From contig JACCIC010000004.1 of assembly GCA_018907035.1 (NCBI GenBank), positions 2,719,501 through 2,783,500 of the forward strand: a stretch of 64,000 nt of DNA, in the 5' to 3' direction. The stretch comes from Sycobia sp. Sy_11 (lineage: Eukaryota > Arthropoda > Insecta > Hymenoptera > Epichrysomallidae). Positions 11,267 through 22,549 of this stretch are shown piece after piece. A program made the position numbers and the translations under genes. Below the pieces are notes generated by a model, which worked only from the letters and a program-made list of their open reading frames with translations, searched no databases and was not told the DNA's origin. Position 1 is the stretch's first letter. Every line of letters begins with the position of its first letter.

Positions 11267-11881
11267 TCACGGAAACTCACTTGATCTTCGTTTGTTCGAC
11301 GATTCTATATCATCTATGTACTTAACGGTTACTGGAGGGTAAACGGCATGCGAAGTTATTTCAATGATCTTATATCTTGGTGGAACTGCAGGAACGAACT
11401 CGTAAAATTTATGAACACGACGCCTATTTATATAGGTACCAGCTGTAATTCTACACTCTAATTTCAAGGAACTTGGATTGAGAATAATCAGTGGTAAATC
11501 GGAATGATGTATAACATATGTTGGCAAAATCCGCTGTTGAGAGCCCAAGAGTTTACCAAGCGAATCTTTAGGTTCAAAGCTGATTTGATAATTACACTTA
11601 AGTACACTACGAAGCATATTTATATTAGGTATAAGACTTAATATGATACCTTTAGAAGTTAATCTCTCCTTCAGATAATTTTCAATATGTTCAATTTCAT
11701 AACTTCCGGTACTTAATTCTTTATCGAAATAAAGAATACTTACTTCTTTATCGAAATAAGTATTGGGAATCGCGTTAAATGTTAAACTCTCAACTAAACC
11801 GAGAACATCATTTTTATTAGTTAAAAGTTCAATAGGAGGAAAATATTGAGCATCAAGAATAGACGATTTACCGGAAAGCAT
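11267..11881 (-). CDS. Virus-like structural protein of Polinton/adintovirus-like type, 204 aa
   Basis: An uninterrupted 204-residue frame read from ATG at 11881, with conserved-looking segments LRSVLKCNYQISFEPKDSLG, VHKFYEFVPAVPPRYKIIE and SHAVYPPVTVKYIDDIE. I recognise this pattern from uncharacterised proteins common in insect genomes next to adenain-type protease genes; they are thought to be capsid-related in Polinton-like elements (recollection, not a search). It lies 64 bp downstream of the protease relic on the same strand, as in a compact viral gene block. The end is unusual: GTGAGT at 11280-11275 looks like a splice donor just before the last residues, so the true C-terminus may be elsewhere or the gene truncated. 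No stops interrupt it, unlike most neighbours. Confidence 0.6.
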   Translation of the reverse strand: MLSGKSSILDAQYFPPIELLTNKNDVLGLVESLTFNAIPNTYFDKEVSILYFDKELSTGSYEIEHIENYLKERLTSKGIILSLIPNINMLRSVLKCNYQISFEPKDSLGKLLGSQQRILPTYVIHHSDLPLIILNPSSLKLECRITAGTYINRRRVHKFYEFVPAVPPRYKIIEITSHAVYPPVTVKYIDDIESSNKRRSSEFP

Positions 11882-11945
11882 TAAGGTAAATTATTCGTTT
11901 ATCATGGTTAGGTTATGAATGATTTTTATTACAAAATGACTGAGA

Positions 11946-12278
11946 TTATATAGAACTAGTGGCAAGATTGTAACATAGAAATTGCAGGCATAAATGACCG
12001 CGAATATAGGTATTAAAATCGTAATATATTATATAATTATACATAATTTCTGCATCAGCAAAGTAGAATATAAGGTACAAGGGCGTCTTTAAATCTCCAA
12101 AACTATATCGAAATGTAGTTCTGTGATCTCGTGTGCAATATACAATCCAATAAGTTCCAAAACCACTTGCATCATCAACATTCACAATACCTGATTCATT
12201 ATAATGTGGACTAAATGTTACGATTTTGATAATAATCTTCAAAAAAGACTCATTACGCTTGATGCAATTACATTTCAA
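11946..12278 (-). pseudogene. Adenain-like (C5) cysteine protease relic, catalytic residues lost
   Basis: A 110-residue frame whose central part, GIVNVDDASGFGTYWIVYC, followed by SFGDLKTPL and then FNTYIRGHLCLQFL, has the layout of adenovirus-type proteases found in Polintons and adintoviruses. Such enzymes mature virion proteins. In the family, catalytic His precedes Trp in the first motif and catalytic Cys precedes Gly-His in the last. Here those positions are Tyr (TYW) and Arg (RGH), so the enzyme should be inactive even though the frame is open. The N-terminal extension matches nothing I know. It stands directly upstream of the capsid-type gene. Confidence 0.65.
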
Positions 12279-12527
12279 CTTTTGAAATTTCGATAACTTG
12301 ATTTCAGTGCCCCCCTGAACGTCTATTTGTATAGCCGCCTACGATTATTTTGTGCTATATTGTTTAGTAATAGTATACGCATCTGAAATGCAGTCGAAGA
12401 ATATTTACATTTCGTTTTTATATTGCCATTGTTAGTGACATCTGTTTTGTATGTTATTTGAAAATATTATTAAACTTATTGGCGTGAATCAATTTGGAAT
12501 TTATTTATATATATATGCTATATAATA

Positions 12528-12578
12528 TTACTGTTTTAATAATTGTTACCTTTAGACCATAGATTGTACAAAGTTTAC

Positions 12579-12623
<45 letters not shown>

Positions 12624-12682
12624 ATCAATGTAAACTTTGTATGATCTATGGTCTAAAGGTAACAATTATTAAAACAGTAATT
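12528..12682. repeat. Palindromic element with (TA)n core
   Basis: Arms of about 53 bp (12528-12580 and 12629-12682) are inverted copies with only two or three mismatches. They are separated by a (TA)n tract and a short ACACAATCA stretch. A perfect-looking fold-back of this size is typical of a palindromic MITE or a snap-back element. Confidence 0.8.
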
Positions 12683-12975
12683 ACTTTTTAAAAAAAAATT
12701 TTGTATAGTTTTCATTACAAACATATAATTTAATGTTTCTTGCTGTATTTTAAATATAATTAAATATATCAAAGTTTTATTTAAATAATAAAATTACTTT
12801 CAATGGAATCACGATATACGGAAAGTGTAAAGCTGTCGTACAACATCTGCATGCTCAGTTCATTTTTCCTTCAACGATGTTACTGAACGCATGGATCACT
12901 TAACTGAGCGCTGTACGATCTGTTATTTCTCTCACTCTTTCTTTCTCCCTCTTTTTCTTACTCCTTTCCTCTATA

Positions 12976-14264
12976 CGAGAGTGGTCCAAAAAGTAGCTGA
13001 CCCACCAAATAAAACTCAAAAATTTTGGAAAAAACATATTTAATTTCCAACATAATCTTCTTTCAGCTCGATACACTTTTCCCAGCGATTTTCAATAAGT
13101 TAGATACGCTTTTTATAATAAGAATTGTCAAGCTCCTCACAATAGCCATTAATTGCCCACATCACCTATTCATTGTTGGAAAATCTTTGACCAGCGAGCC
13201 ATTTGTTCAAGTCTGGGAACAGAAAATAATCCGAGGCAGCTAAATCTGGCGAATAGCATGCCGTAGCAATTCAATATTTAATTCATTATCTTTGGCGATT
13301 GCAATAAAGGATGCCTGAGCTGGTACATTGTCTTGATGGAACAGTTCTTTCCTCTAAGCCAAATACGGCCGTTTTCGCTTTATTTTTTTTCGCTCAAACG
13401 TTGCAATAAGTTCGCATAATACTCGCCGTTAATAATTTTTCCTTTTTCAAGATAGTCAATGAAAATTGTCCCACAAGCATCCCAAGAAATCGACGCCATA
13501 ACCTTGTCTGCAGATGGAACGGTCTTTGCCTTCTTTGGAGCCGGTTCTCCTTTTTGAGTCCATTATTTTAATTATTCTTTTGTTTCGGGTGTGAAGTGGT
13601 GGACCCACGTTTCATCCATGGTTATGAAACGATACAAAAATGTGGCTTTGTTTTTGCGAAACATTACCAAATACTTAACTGATACATCTTCACGACGCTG
13701 TTTTTATTCCACTGTAAACAAAGGCAGCACCCATCTTGCGCACAGCTTTGTCATCTTCAAATTTCAATTAATATGCGATGTACCGCACTTTTTGAAGGCC
13801 TACCATGTCTGCTACCTCGCGGACTTTCAGTCAACGATCATCCAGTACCGCTTTGTGGATTTTCTTCAACATTTCTGGAGTCGTCACCTCGTTTGATTGA
13901 CCACTGCGATGCTCGTCTTGGCAGCTGATACGGCGTAGTTTAAGCTCTGCTACGCAATATTTTACCGTTGCACACGAAGGAGCAGTCTCACCCAGAGTAG
14001 AGTCTAGTTCAGCTCTTATATTGGTTGGGCTGAGGCCTTTCAAATAAAAGTATTGTATCACATAACGATGACCAATTTTTTTCATGTTTACAAATTCACT
14101 GAAAACGTTCACTATTGATGGCTGTCAAACGAATTCTAAACATTATGATGTTTTCAAACTTGAGACATATGCTTTACCGATTGTGTACTTTCTAATATAG
14201 TGGTATTTTTTGAATAACTACCGCCACCGCTAGATCAGGCTAGGTACTTCTGGGACCATTCTCG
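12976..14264 (-). mobile_element. Mariner element A, full length, decayed
   Basis: 1289 bp bounded by TA on both sides. The terminal inverted repeats begin CGAGAGTGGTCC at the left and CGAGAATGGTCC at the right, read inward. The transposase runs on the minus strand. Its N-terminal helix-turn-helix part is open at 14112-13831 ([19 protein letters not shown]). The catalytic half toward 13030 is scattered over frames with stops. The right three-quarters and the adjoining gypsy fragment are almost identical to element B and its flank at 27.4-28.6 kb. Confidence 0.9.
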
Positions 14265-14274
14265 TATGTACAAT

Positions 14275-14690
14275 ATAAAAGCCTAGACAATTGAAAAATC
14301 TAACAAAACAGGAAGAGAAAGAATTATAAATATTTATAAATAACAAGATGAGTTGAGTTGATAATGTAAAAGGGCTAACACCGTTAATAAGTTATGAAAT
14401 AGCGCTGAAAGTCACATCAAACAGCAATGTTTGCCCGGAAATTCAGCGATAGAGGATTTATTCATCGAACAATTCAATATAATAATAAAAGATAATGTAA
14501 TACGACTTTATAGCAGTTCGTGGAGTTCACCAGTAGTTATTGTTAAAAAAAAAGATATCAAAGCACGTTTTTATATGTATTTCAGAAACGTAAATAAGGT
14601 GACTAAAAAAGATGCTTATCCACTACTGGAAATAAACGCAACACTTGAAAAGTTATGAAGAGTCAGGTACTTCTATACAATGGACTTAAA
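14275..14690 (+). pseudogene. Ty3/gypsy reverse transcriptase N-terminal fragment (copy 1)
   Basis: An open frame of 75 residues (14431-14658) reads [32 protein letters not shown] and then [23 protein letters not shown]. This matches the start of the gypsy reverse transcriptase domain (fingers region and DAYPLP-type motif). It stops at 14656 and the rest of pol is missing. A nearly identical copy lies at 28136-28555, and both abut a mariner of the same family. Confidence 0.85.
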
Positions 14691-14864
14691 ACATGGACTT
14701 AAAAAATGTTTAACCGGAAATTCAGCGATAGAGGATTTATTCAACGGAGAACTCAATAAAATAATTAATTAATAATAATAATTAATTAATTAATAGTAAT
14801 GAATAATTAATTAATAACCAAAAAAAATAAGTCAACAATTAGCATCGACGGCATAGCAACTATG

Positions 14865-15259
14865 AAAATCTATCTATTAAATACAAAAATTTCCTAGTAA
14901 ATATTTTCGACGAAATTTATAAAGAAAATAAATATCCAGAAGATTGAAAACAATCAATTGTCCTTTTTATTGAAAAGGCAAATAAGGATGAGTTAGACCA
15001 ATATCATTGAGGTCAAATCGTGCTAAGCTTTTTGAATCTTTTATTAAAATGTGATTACAATAGTATTATGAATATAATGACTTTTTACCCCTAAGCCATG
15101 TAGGATTTATAAAAAGTCGCTCACTTAGCGATAATAATTTAGCTCTTATATTTTAAGCAGAAGAAGCAGTCATAAATAAAAGACTTTATTGCTATATTTA
15201 TGGATATAAATTCTATTTATGATAAGACTGATATCGATCTTCTATAAATAAAATTGATA
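14865..15259 (+). pseudogene. Jockey-type LINE reverse transcriptase relic, 5' part
   Basis: Broken frames read FDEIYKENKYPED, SIVLFIEKANKDE and then fragments like LSHVGFIKSRSL. This fits the region of LINE reverse transcriptases before the catalytic loop. It is cut by mariner C; the same gene resumes at 16637. Confidence 0.55.
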
Positions 15260-16636
15260 TTGGGAGGCGAACTTAGTTCCCCACCTTTTTAACGGATAAA
15301 AGACATTTATGATGGAAAATGGATACCCATTAACTTACTCAAAATATTTGCCGTCATTTTCTACGACTTTTTCCCATCTTTCTGGCAATATAGTGATACC
15401 GTGGCGAAAAAACGCTGGCAGTCTTGAGGCAATCCAATCATCCACCAATTCTTGCACTTCTTGAACATGTCGGAAGTACGTATCAGCTAGGTCGTACTGC
15501 ATCGATCTGAACAGATGGTAATCAGAAGGCACTAGGTCTGGCGTGTACGCTGGGTGCGCCAATACTTCTCATTCGAGCTCCAACAAGGTGTTTTTGACGG
15601 CTTTCGGAACATGTGACCGAGCGTTGTCATGCAAGAGAGCTTTTTAGAAGCTCGTAGTACAGCACACCTTGTAGGTTCCACCAAGTGCAGCAGTACGTTT
15701 TGGCCGTGGATGTTCCATATTGGTGTTGATGTTTACGGTTGACCTGGGTTCACCCACGACTTTTTTCGCTTAGGATTCTCATAGTAGGTCCACTTTTCAT
15801 CACCAGTCCCAATACGCCACAGAAAACTTTTTTACCTGGCAAGCAAAGACAGTGTGATGTTGTATCGATTTATAATGGCACTATCGGTCAAATCATTTAG
15901 CATCCATTTTCCTTCTTTAAAAAACTTTTCCATCGCTTGTAAACGTTTGCCAAATGCTCTGTCACTGAATTCTAACTTGTTAGCCAGTTTTTTCTGCGTT
16001 CGAGCTGAGTTTGCATCCAATAATGGTTGCAATTCACTATCTTCAAACTTTTTCGGTTGTCCAGAAATTTCTTTGTCATTAACATCAATATGTCCACTTC
16101 TAAATCATTGAAACCACTCATTACATGTTCTAAGCGATGGAGCTGGTTCGTCATAAAATTCTTGAAGCAATCGATTTTTTTTTTCTTTTATGTTCTTTAA
16201 CATCGCTCTATTTATGCTTCCAAATATCGGTGCTAATCAGTAACGGGGGTCTATGATGTATTTACAAAGAAAGCACGTGTAAATTATTACAACGGTGCTT
16301 GTGTCAATCGACCGAAACCGGGATTTGAACTCGGAACACCAAGTAATTATTCCTTGGCGTTAGCAATCGAGCCATCATAGGCCTCCGATAATTGTTTTCT
16401 ACACTTCATTCAATTCAAAATAGTGCAAAAGGACATGTCGAAGAAACGATTTATCACAATTCATTTTTCACTGATCAAAAAATTATAATGTTTACACAAA
16501 CGATGGCATCCATTAACTGAATTTATTGGTAAATGCCAAAAATAAAAAATAAGTACTAGATCTGATACATCTGACTTTTCGTACTACTTATATTGCCATC
16601 TAAACGTGAAAGTCGGAAACTAAGTTCATTTCTTAA
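15260..16636 (-). mobile_element. Mariner element C, decayed, with SINE insertion
   Basis: Bounded by TA (15258-15259 and 16637-16638). Terminal repeats share GAACTTAGTTYCC. On the minus strand the C-terminal transposase is open at 15562-15335 (MAHPAYTPDLVPSDYHLFRS, ending WEKVVENDGKYFE), including the third catalytic Asp in PSDYHLF. N-terminal pieces lie at 16154-15832. A tRNA-derived SINE is inserted at about 16175-16388. A second, truncated copy of this family is at 30988-32105. Confidence 0.85.
16175..16388 (-). mobile_element. tRNA-derived SINE (copy 1)
   Basis: On the minus strand the head contains a tRNA-like A box (GATGGCTCGATTGC) and B box (GAGTTCAAATCCC). A body and A-rich tail follow. 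The same roughly 190-bp sequence in the same orientation occurs at 38118-38302. Internal RNA polymerase III boxes plus a tail define a SINE, not a tRNA gene. It interrupts mariner C, so it is younger than that copy. Confidence 0.75.
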
Positions 16637-17090
16637 TATAATGGAGTGTCTTGAATGTGCGGTAAAATTTATTAAATTTATTATACATAAAAGATTCGTT
16701 TATACAGATTCGCTAATATATGTGAATTGATACGTGATCTATGTTAGGTATATTACGCAGAACCCTGCGAAAACTGTTACTATATCACAGTTTACGAATG
16801 ACATTGCAGTCTATTGTAGTTATGGTTCTCGTGTAAGATCTAAGAAATTAGTACAAGAAGTAGTTAGTATATTAATATAAAATTAATCGAAATTGGGCTT
16901 TTCTTCAATTCAGAAAAAACTGTGCTTTTTCAGATTAATAAACGAGGTATTAGTGCAAATAAAATAGAAATAGACATTCCCAATTGTAATATTATATCAA
17001 GTGCCACAGTTCGCGTTCTGGAGGTTATTTATGTGTTAAGAATAAGGCTAACGTATTGTATTAAAAATAACGAAATCTACTAAAGAGCTA
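16637..17090 (+). pseudogene. Jockey-type LINE reverse transcriptase relic, 3' part
   Basis: Resumes the gene cut by mariner C. Fragments read TNDIAVYCSYGSRVRSKKLV (the YADD loop with its core Asp-Asp decayed), then GLFFNSEKT-like and INKRGISANKIEI segments. The continuation across the mariner is the basis for treating both parts as one LINE. Confidence 0.5.
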
Positions 17091-17099
17091 AAGAAAACC

Positions 17100-17960
17100 A
17101 AGATTTGTAATCGAAACAAAAGCTAATGATGAACAAAACAAGAACGAACGAAGGTCCGAATGCAGAACCCAGTAAGCCCAACGAAGTACGGGAACAGACG
17201 GATGACGTCTTGGACGCAACGCGGCTAGAGTTTCCTAGCAGATTACTATCTAACTCAATAATTCAATAAGAAGTATGACAGCCCATAGTATTGGCCTCCA
17301 CTTGAGCGAGGAAGGAGACAAAGATCATCATCTTCCGACATCCAAGCACGATTCCATCTGTCATCGTCGGAATCATCACGGAATAGTATGAATATCCGAG
17401 ACAGCACAGCGGATAATGTTACAATAATTAAACCTAATTATTTTAGAACCCACAAAAATAGTAACTATAACACTCTGATCCGACCGATAATCTTGCGAAC
17501 GGGCAAAGCGACTTATTACTTGCAATATATAGAAAGATAACCGAGGAGACACATGCGCATTTCATGAATGAAAAACCGTTGATAATTGGCTTTTCATCCT
17601 TCTCGAGAAACCTACTGGATTGGGTGAACTTTCAGCAGGCATATTCCTGAGCCGCGGAGATAGAACTGAACAACGGAGAGAGATACGGGAACTTTTTTGT
17701 TCAAAAATGGTGTTACTGTAGTTGTGTATTAAACAAAGTGCATAAGGAAGAAGCTGTTAACGAAATATAGGAAATATTAAGAAAAATCAGGGAATTACTC
17801 TCGGTAATGTTTCATCAGAAGCAAAATAGTGGTTCAAAATAGTGCACTTGACTTATCAGAATAAGAGGCTTGGAGGGGGCATTAATGTTCAAAGTAATCC
17901 CAGCTAATGCGAATAGATTTATTGAAAAAGAAAGAGAGGAAGAGAGAATGATCGCCAATA
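17100..17960 (+). pseudogene. Possible retroelement gag relic
   Basis: Less AT-rich than its surroundings. Short readable pieces are rich in charged residues and contain many stops. Its base composition suggests a former coding region, perhaps gag of an LTR element, but no diagnostic motif was found. Confidence 0.25.
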
Positions 17961-18383
17961 TAAATAGACGATAATTATCCGTTCCCAATAAGTAAGTTGT
18001 TTTCAGAGTATTTTCTCTTTTAGTTATATCGAGTGACGTATATGGTTATTCTGTCCATTGTATTGCCTATTACGTTTATCTAACAAACTGTTTCAGACAT
18101 GAGCATACGTGAAACGAGTCGTATAGGCATACGAAGACGAACCACCAACACGTATGACATATTTTGACATGATCTATGGCTACGTACCGTAAAGACGCGT
18201 GTGCGTATGAGCGCGCGTGTTCGTCAGAGAGATAGAAACTTGATAGAAAGTACTTCGAGACTGACGTTGTTATAGCAAAGTGAATTTGCATGAACTCGCA
18301 CAAGAATTCATCTTTAATGTGAAATTTTTATGGATAACCCCGAGTTATAAGTAATAGTAATATAGTATACTTATAAAATAATA

Positions 18384-19669
18384 TTAGGAGTGTGAATAAA
18401 TCTTTCCCGTTTTTTGTAAGAGATGGCGCCACCAATACTATGCGAGTATTCAATGGTTACATATGTCATAATCAAAGCTTATTCATATGTCAACAATTCC
18501 ATACTAACACATTAGTTAAAATTTTTTCGCATCATAAATTTTTGATATCGTGAAAATGTCGAAATTTGAGCCGAGTCGACGTCATATGCGGGAAGTTTCA
18601 CTTTATTGGTTCAATTTGAAGAAATCTGCTGCCAAGACGCATCGATTGCTTCAGGAGGCTTATGTAGAAGGTTGTGTCGATGATTCAAGTGTTCGCGGAT
18701 GGTTTCGACGCTTCAAAAGCGGAGATTTCGACGTGGAAGACAAGGAGCGTGCCGGGCGGCCGCAAATCTTTGAAGATCGAGAATTGGCGACTTTGCTTGA
18801 TGAAGATTCTTGTCAAATGTAAGAAGAACTTGCTGAAGCATTGGGAGTTGACCGAACAACCATTTCCAAGCGTTTGAAAGCCATGGGAATGATCCAAAAG
18901 CAAGGAAATTGGGTGCCGTACGAACTGAAGCTGAGAGACGTCGAACGGCGTTTTTTCACTTGCGAACAGCTGCTTCAGCGACATAAAAGAAAGGGTTTTC
19001 TGCATCGTATCGTGACTGGCGATGAAAAGTGGATACGTTACGATAATCCGAAGCGAAGAAAATCATGGGGACTACCCGGCCATGCATCATCATCAACGGC
19101 CAAGCCAAATATTCATGGCGCCAAGCTCATGCTCTGTATATGATGGGACCATCTAGGTGTGGTTTACTATGAGCTTCTGAAACCGAATGAAAGGATCACA
19201 GGCGAGGTCTATCGACGACAATTGATGCGTTTGAGCCGCGCACTGCGAGAAAAACGGCCACAATATTCCGACAGGCACGACAAAGTTATTTTGCAACATG
19301 ACAATGCTCGCCCACATGTTGCACCGCCGGTGAAAACATACTTAGAAACGCTCAAATGGGATGTCCTACCCCACCCGCCGTATAGTCCAGACGTTGCTCC
19401 GTCTGATTACCATCTCTTCAGATCGATGACGCACGGCCTGGCTGACCAGCACTTCCATTCCTACGAGGAAGCCAAAAAATGGGTGGATGACTGGATAGAG
19501 GCCAAACCGGTCGAATTTTTTCGCAACGGGATTCGTATGTTGCCAGAAAAATGGGAAAAAGTTGTAGCTAGCGATGGCCAATACTTTCAATAATTCATTT
19601 GTAACCATTTTTTCACAATAAAGGCTCAAAATTTGAAAAAAAACGGGAAAGACTTATTCACATACCTGA
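18384..19669 (+). mobile_element. Mariner element, full length, two stop codons from open
   Basis: 1286 bp between TA dinucleotides (18382-18383 and 19670-19671). About 30-bp terminal inverted repeats share GTGAATAARTCTTTCCCGTT. It carries a single transposase gene on the plus strand and no frameshift. It is the least decayed DNA transposon in the window. Confidence 0.95.
18556..19593 (+). pseudogene. Mariner transposase, two in-frame stops
   Basis: From ATG at 18556 one frame runs to TAA at 19593, interrupted only by a TAA at 18820-18822 and a TGA at 19141-19143. Length read through is about 345 residues, the usual mariner size. Features in order are an N-terminal paired helix-turn-helix (LYWFNLKKSAAKTHRLLQEA), a WVPYELK-like linker, and the D,D34D triad in VTGDEKW, LQHDNARPH and PPYSPDVAPSDYHLF. 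The C-terminus is WEKVVASDGQYFQ. All three catalytic Asp are present. The enzyme would cut and paste the element at TA sites. The stops make this copy inactive. Confidence 0.95.
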
Positions 19670-19671
19670 TA

Positions 19672-20100
19672 ATAATTGGATTATAATATTATACAACTAA
19701 TATTAATAATTGGTGATCATTACAATATTGATGACAAATTATGTTTAAAAAATTATTAAATGATATTAAATCTTTAAAATGATGTGTTCGATAGCAATCA
19801 CGTGTTTGCCGCTAACGGTAACAGAAAATTCATAAAAATTTGTCTTCGTTTTCACTATTGTTTAATCAAGCTTTCCCATTTCCTTTAACAGTAGGTCGAT
19901 ATGAAAAATTGATATCTAAGTAGCGGGGTATATGTTATTTAAGTATCATAACTAATAATAGGAGGCAATAAGTCATATACTTCATTAAACTTGCACTAAA
20001 TTTTTGCACAAATAACTAGCATCATATCTTTGAGGTGTTCAAATACTGTATTATGGAAAGAATGTAGGTTTAAAACGCAAAAAGTTTCTGATAATAAAGG
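19672..20100. other. AT-rich intergenic sequence
   Basis: Nothing recognised between the mariner and the next LINE relic. Confidence 0.5.
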
Positions 20101-21520
20101 AAATAAATCTTCGGATGCTTTATCCTTATTTCAACTTTTTTGAATGCTAAGCAGCTTTGGGAAAATGTTTGAGAATTATATATGCCAGCTTGGGGATTGC
20201 TACAGATTCAGTGAATGGCTTACATAATATCAGTTTGATTTCGATAAATGACAGTTAATGAATTGAATCACGAAAATAGTGGCTATCGTTTGCGATGCAT
20301 TACAAGGCACTCGATACATCAAGGGCATATATCTTATTTTACTCAACATACGTAATACAAGGTAAGATTAAAAAGTAGTCAGACTACTTGAGTGTAGATG
20401 TGAAAAACTTCCCAACGACACCCATAGTTTCCTATCATTTATGAGCAAGCAGATAGTAAGTATTGATATTGATTTCCATAAACTTCGGTAAAGAATTATT
20501 ATTGCAATTCTCCACGATGAAGAAAATTTTCGAACATCGCTATGTAATTAAATTATGCTTCCGGAAAATAGCAACGGAGACCTTCGGAATAATTAAGGAT
20601 GCCAACGGGGAAATAGCTTGAATTGCTTAACACTATTCAAGTTACGCAAGAAGATTAGCACCTAGTAAAAGATAACCGACGCATCAGTCTCTTATCGACT
20701 TCAAGAACTGACGAAAATCGCATTCAAATATCTTGCTATATGTCTGACGGGTGGTCTCCTGCTAATTATCTAACTAAATCTTAATCCTAAACACTTATAC
20801 AAAATTATTAAAGGCGTGTCATTGGGCTCGATTTTTGGGTTATTACTTTTGAATATACTCTATTACTTTGGAATATTATCTTTTTTTTTTTTTTTTTTTT
20901 TTTTTTATTAAGCATTTTAAATCTTTGCAGATTTATTTCTGCTACACGTATTTCATGACATAAATTGAATTACATTGGTATGGTTTACATATATATTGTT
21001 ACAGTTATATATATATATTTATATATATATATATATATTTTTTTTTTATACATTATTATTTACTAATTATATTTGAAGTTTACATTCTCTTAGAAATGAA
21101 TAAATAAGTCCACATGCTTTGATGTGTGGTTTTGATATAAACATTTCTGTACAGTATGGCGGGTATATACGCATTTTTTTCAGATTTTTAGTGAGAATCG
21201 CCCTGGCAGGTTCGTACATTGGGCATTGCCACAGTGTATGATTGATATTTTCTAAGTCCGCTCCTAATATTATCTAATATTATCTATTACTTTGGAATTT
21301 ATAATTGTTTATAAAAGCTACATCTTCAGGGTACTAATGATACCTTATGCTGACGATATAGACTTGGTTACCTCTGACGTAATTCCTTAACAAGTGTTCG
21401 TCGTGAGTAATTTTGAATGCCATGTCATGACGTAGGTGCGACTTCCTAGTAAGAGTTATGTCTGGAATACTTATAAAGTGCATTTACCGCTCTTAAGAAA
21501 AAAACACCACACATGAAGAG
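20100..21520 (+). pseudogene. LINE reverse transcriptase relic split by a nested LINE
   Basis: Scattered pieces of a non-LTR reverse transcriptase: FGKMFENYICQLG and a YQFDFDK-like motif near 20160-20250, a GSIFGLLLLNILY-like motif near 20820-20860, and, after the nested insertion, PYADDI at about 21340. The two halves join across the 20875-21283 insertion, whose 15-bp target duplication restores the surrounding order. Heavily decayed. Confidence 0.6.
20875..21283 (-). mobile_element. 5'-truncated LINE insertion on minus strand
   Basis: A poly-T run at 20881 onward (poly-A of the minus strand) and a 15-bp target duplication CTATTACTTTGGAAT (20860-20874 and 21284-21298) define the insertion. 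The minus strand from about 21265 to 21065 encodes a LINE ORF2 tail with ENINHTLWQCPMYEPAR, a His/Cys motif usual just before the end of ORF2, and then a stop. Only the last 400 bp were inserted. Confidence 0.8.
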
Positions 21521-21529
21521 AGATTAGAA

Positions 21530-22450
21530 ATTAAAAAAAATAATATTATTAATAGTCTATTGACTAATTGTTAATAAATTATAGATTTTTGAAGTAGGAA
21601 GCCCATATCTTTCACAAAATTGTAATTTTCACTATTTTGTTCATGAAGATAAGCAAAAAAAGCAATAAAATTTTCTATAATCTCTTACTATATCGTCCCC
21701 TCCTTTTGGTTACTGTTCATTTATTTTATTAGATGCATGATTACCTTTAGATGCAGACTAAAAATGTTACAAACTTCTGCATCTCATATGTGAAAGGCAA
21801 TGGGAAAGATCATAATGTCAACCCTCTTAGAATGTTTCTGGAATGGCTACACACTGATACCAGAAGGTATTATTTGATGGCTGCAATATTGTATAAACTA
21901 ATGCATATGAAATTTATAGAATATTTAGACTATATATGATTAATGCAAGGATAGGTTTGCCAATTACTTTTAGAAACAACACCAGCTGTTTCCCGTTTAT
22001 TTGTATTATTCATTATAGAGTATAACATTTAGAATACAAATGGTTGGTAATGGTAAACAAATAGTAGTTAAATTAGGTATATAATGGTACTGTCAGTCAG
22101 GATAAAGTTATTGTTTATTGATATATATGTAAATTGTTCTCATTCATATCTGAATAGGATAGTGAAGCAGCTAGAGAATGGTTGTGAAAAATTCATTTTG
22201 TTTATTTTTTGCAAATCCTGCCCTCAATAAGAATCGCGATATTTTATTATAATTGCTTTTGTTGATACAAATTCTGGAGGGTGCTAATCAAACAATTGTT
22301 TTTAATTTTATGAAATTTGGTTTCATTGAATAATAGATGTGAGAATCTGATTTATTAGATTGATATATTAAAAGAATATTTAAGCAAAATATTTCACAAG
22401 TTATTGTTTTGCATAATGTACTTTATTAAACTAATTTTTCCAATATTATA
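21530..22450. other. AT-rich intergenic sequence
   Basis: A short open frame at 21751-21939 shows no recognisable motif. Nothing else is supported. Confidence 0.5.
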
Positions 22451-22453
22451 AAT

Positions 22454-22544
22454 AAATTAATAAATATTTTTTTATTGGTCTTACAGTCCAATCAATTGAT
22501 TGGACTGTAAGACCAATAAAAAAAAAAAAAATATTTATTAATTT
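22454..22544. repeat. Near-perfect palindrome without spacer
   Basis: Arms of 42-49 bp meet at CAATTG (centre 22495/22496). Each arm carries TTGGTCTTACAGTCCAATC in opposite orientation plus an A/T tract. One arm of a very similar sequence, with the TTACAGTCCAAT core, recurs at about 55494-55540, so this is a dispersed family and not a chance hairpin. Confidence 0.8.
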
Positions 22545-22549
22545 GTATA

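Noticed and set aside
16300..16388. tRNA gene on the minus strand
   Set aside because: A and B boxes are present, but no cloverleaf acceptor stem closes, and the same unit recurs with a tail at 38.1 kb, so it is a SINE head.
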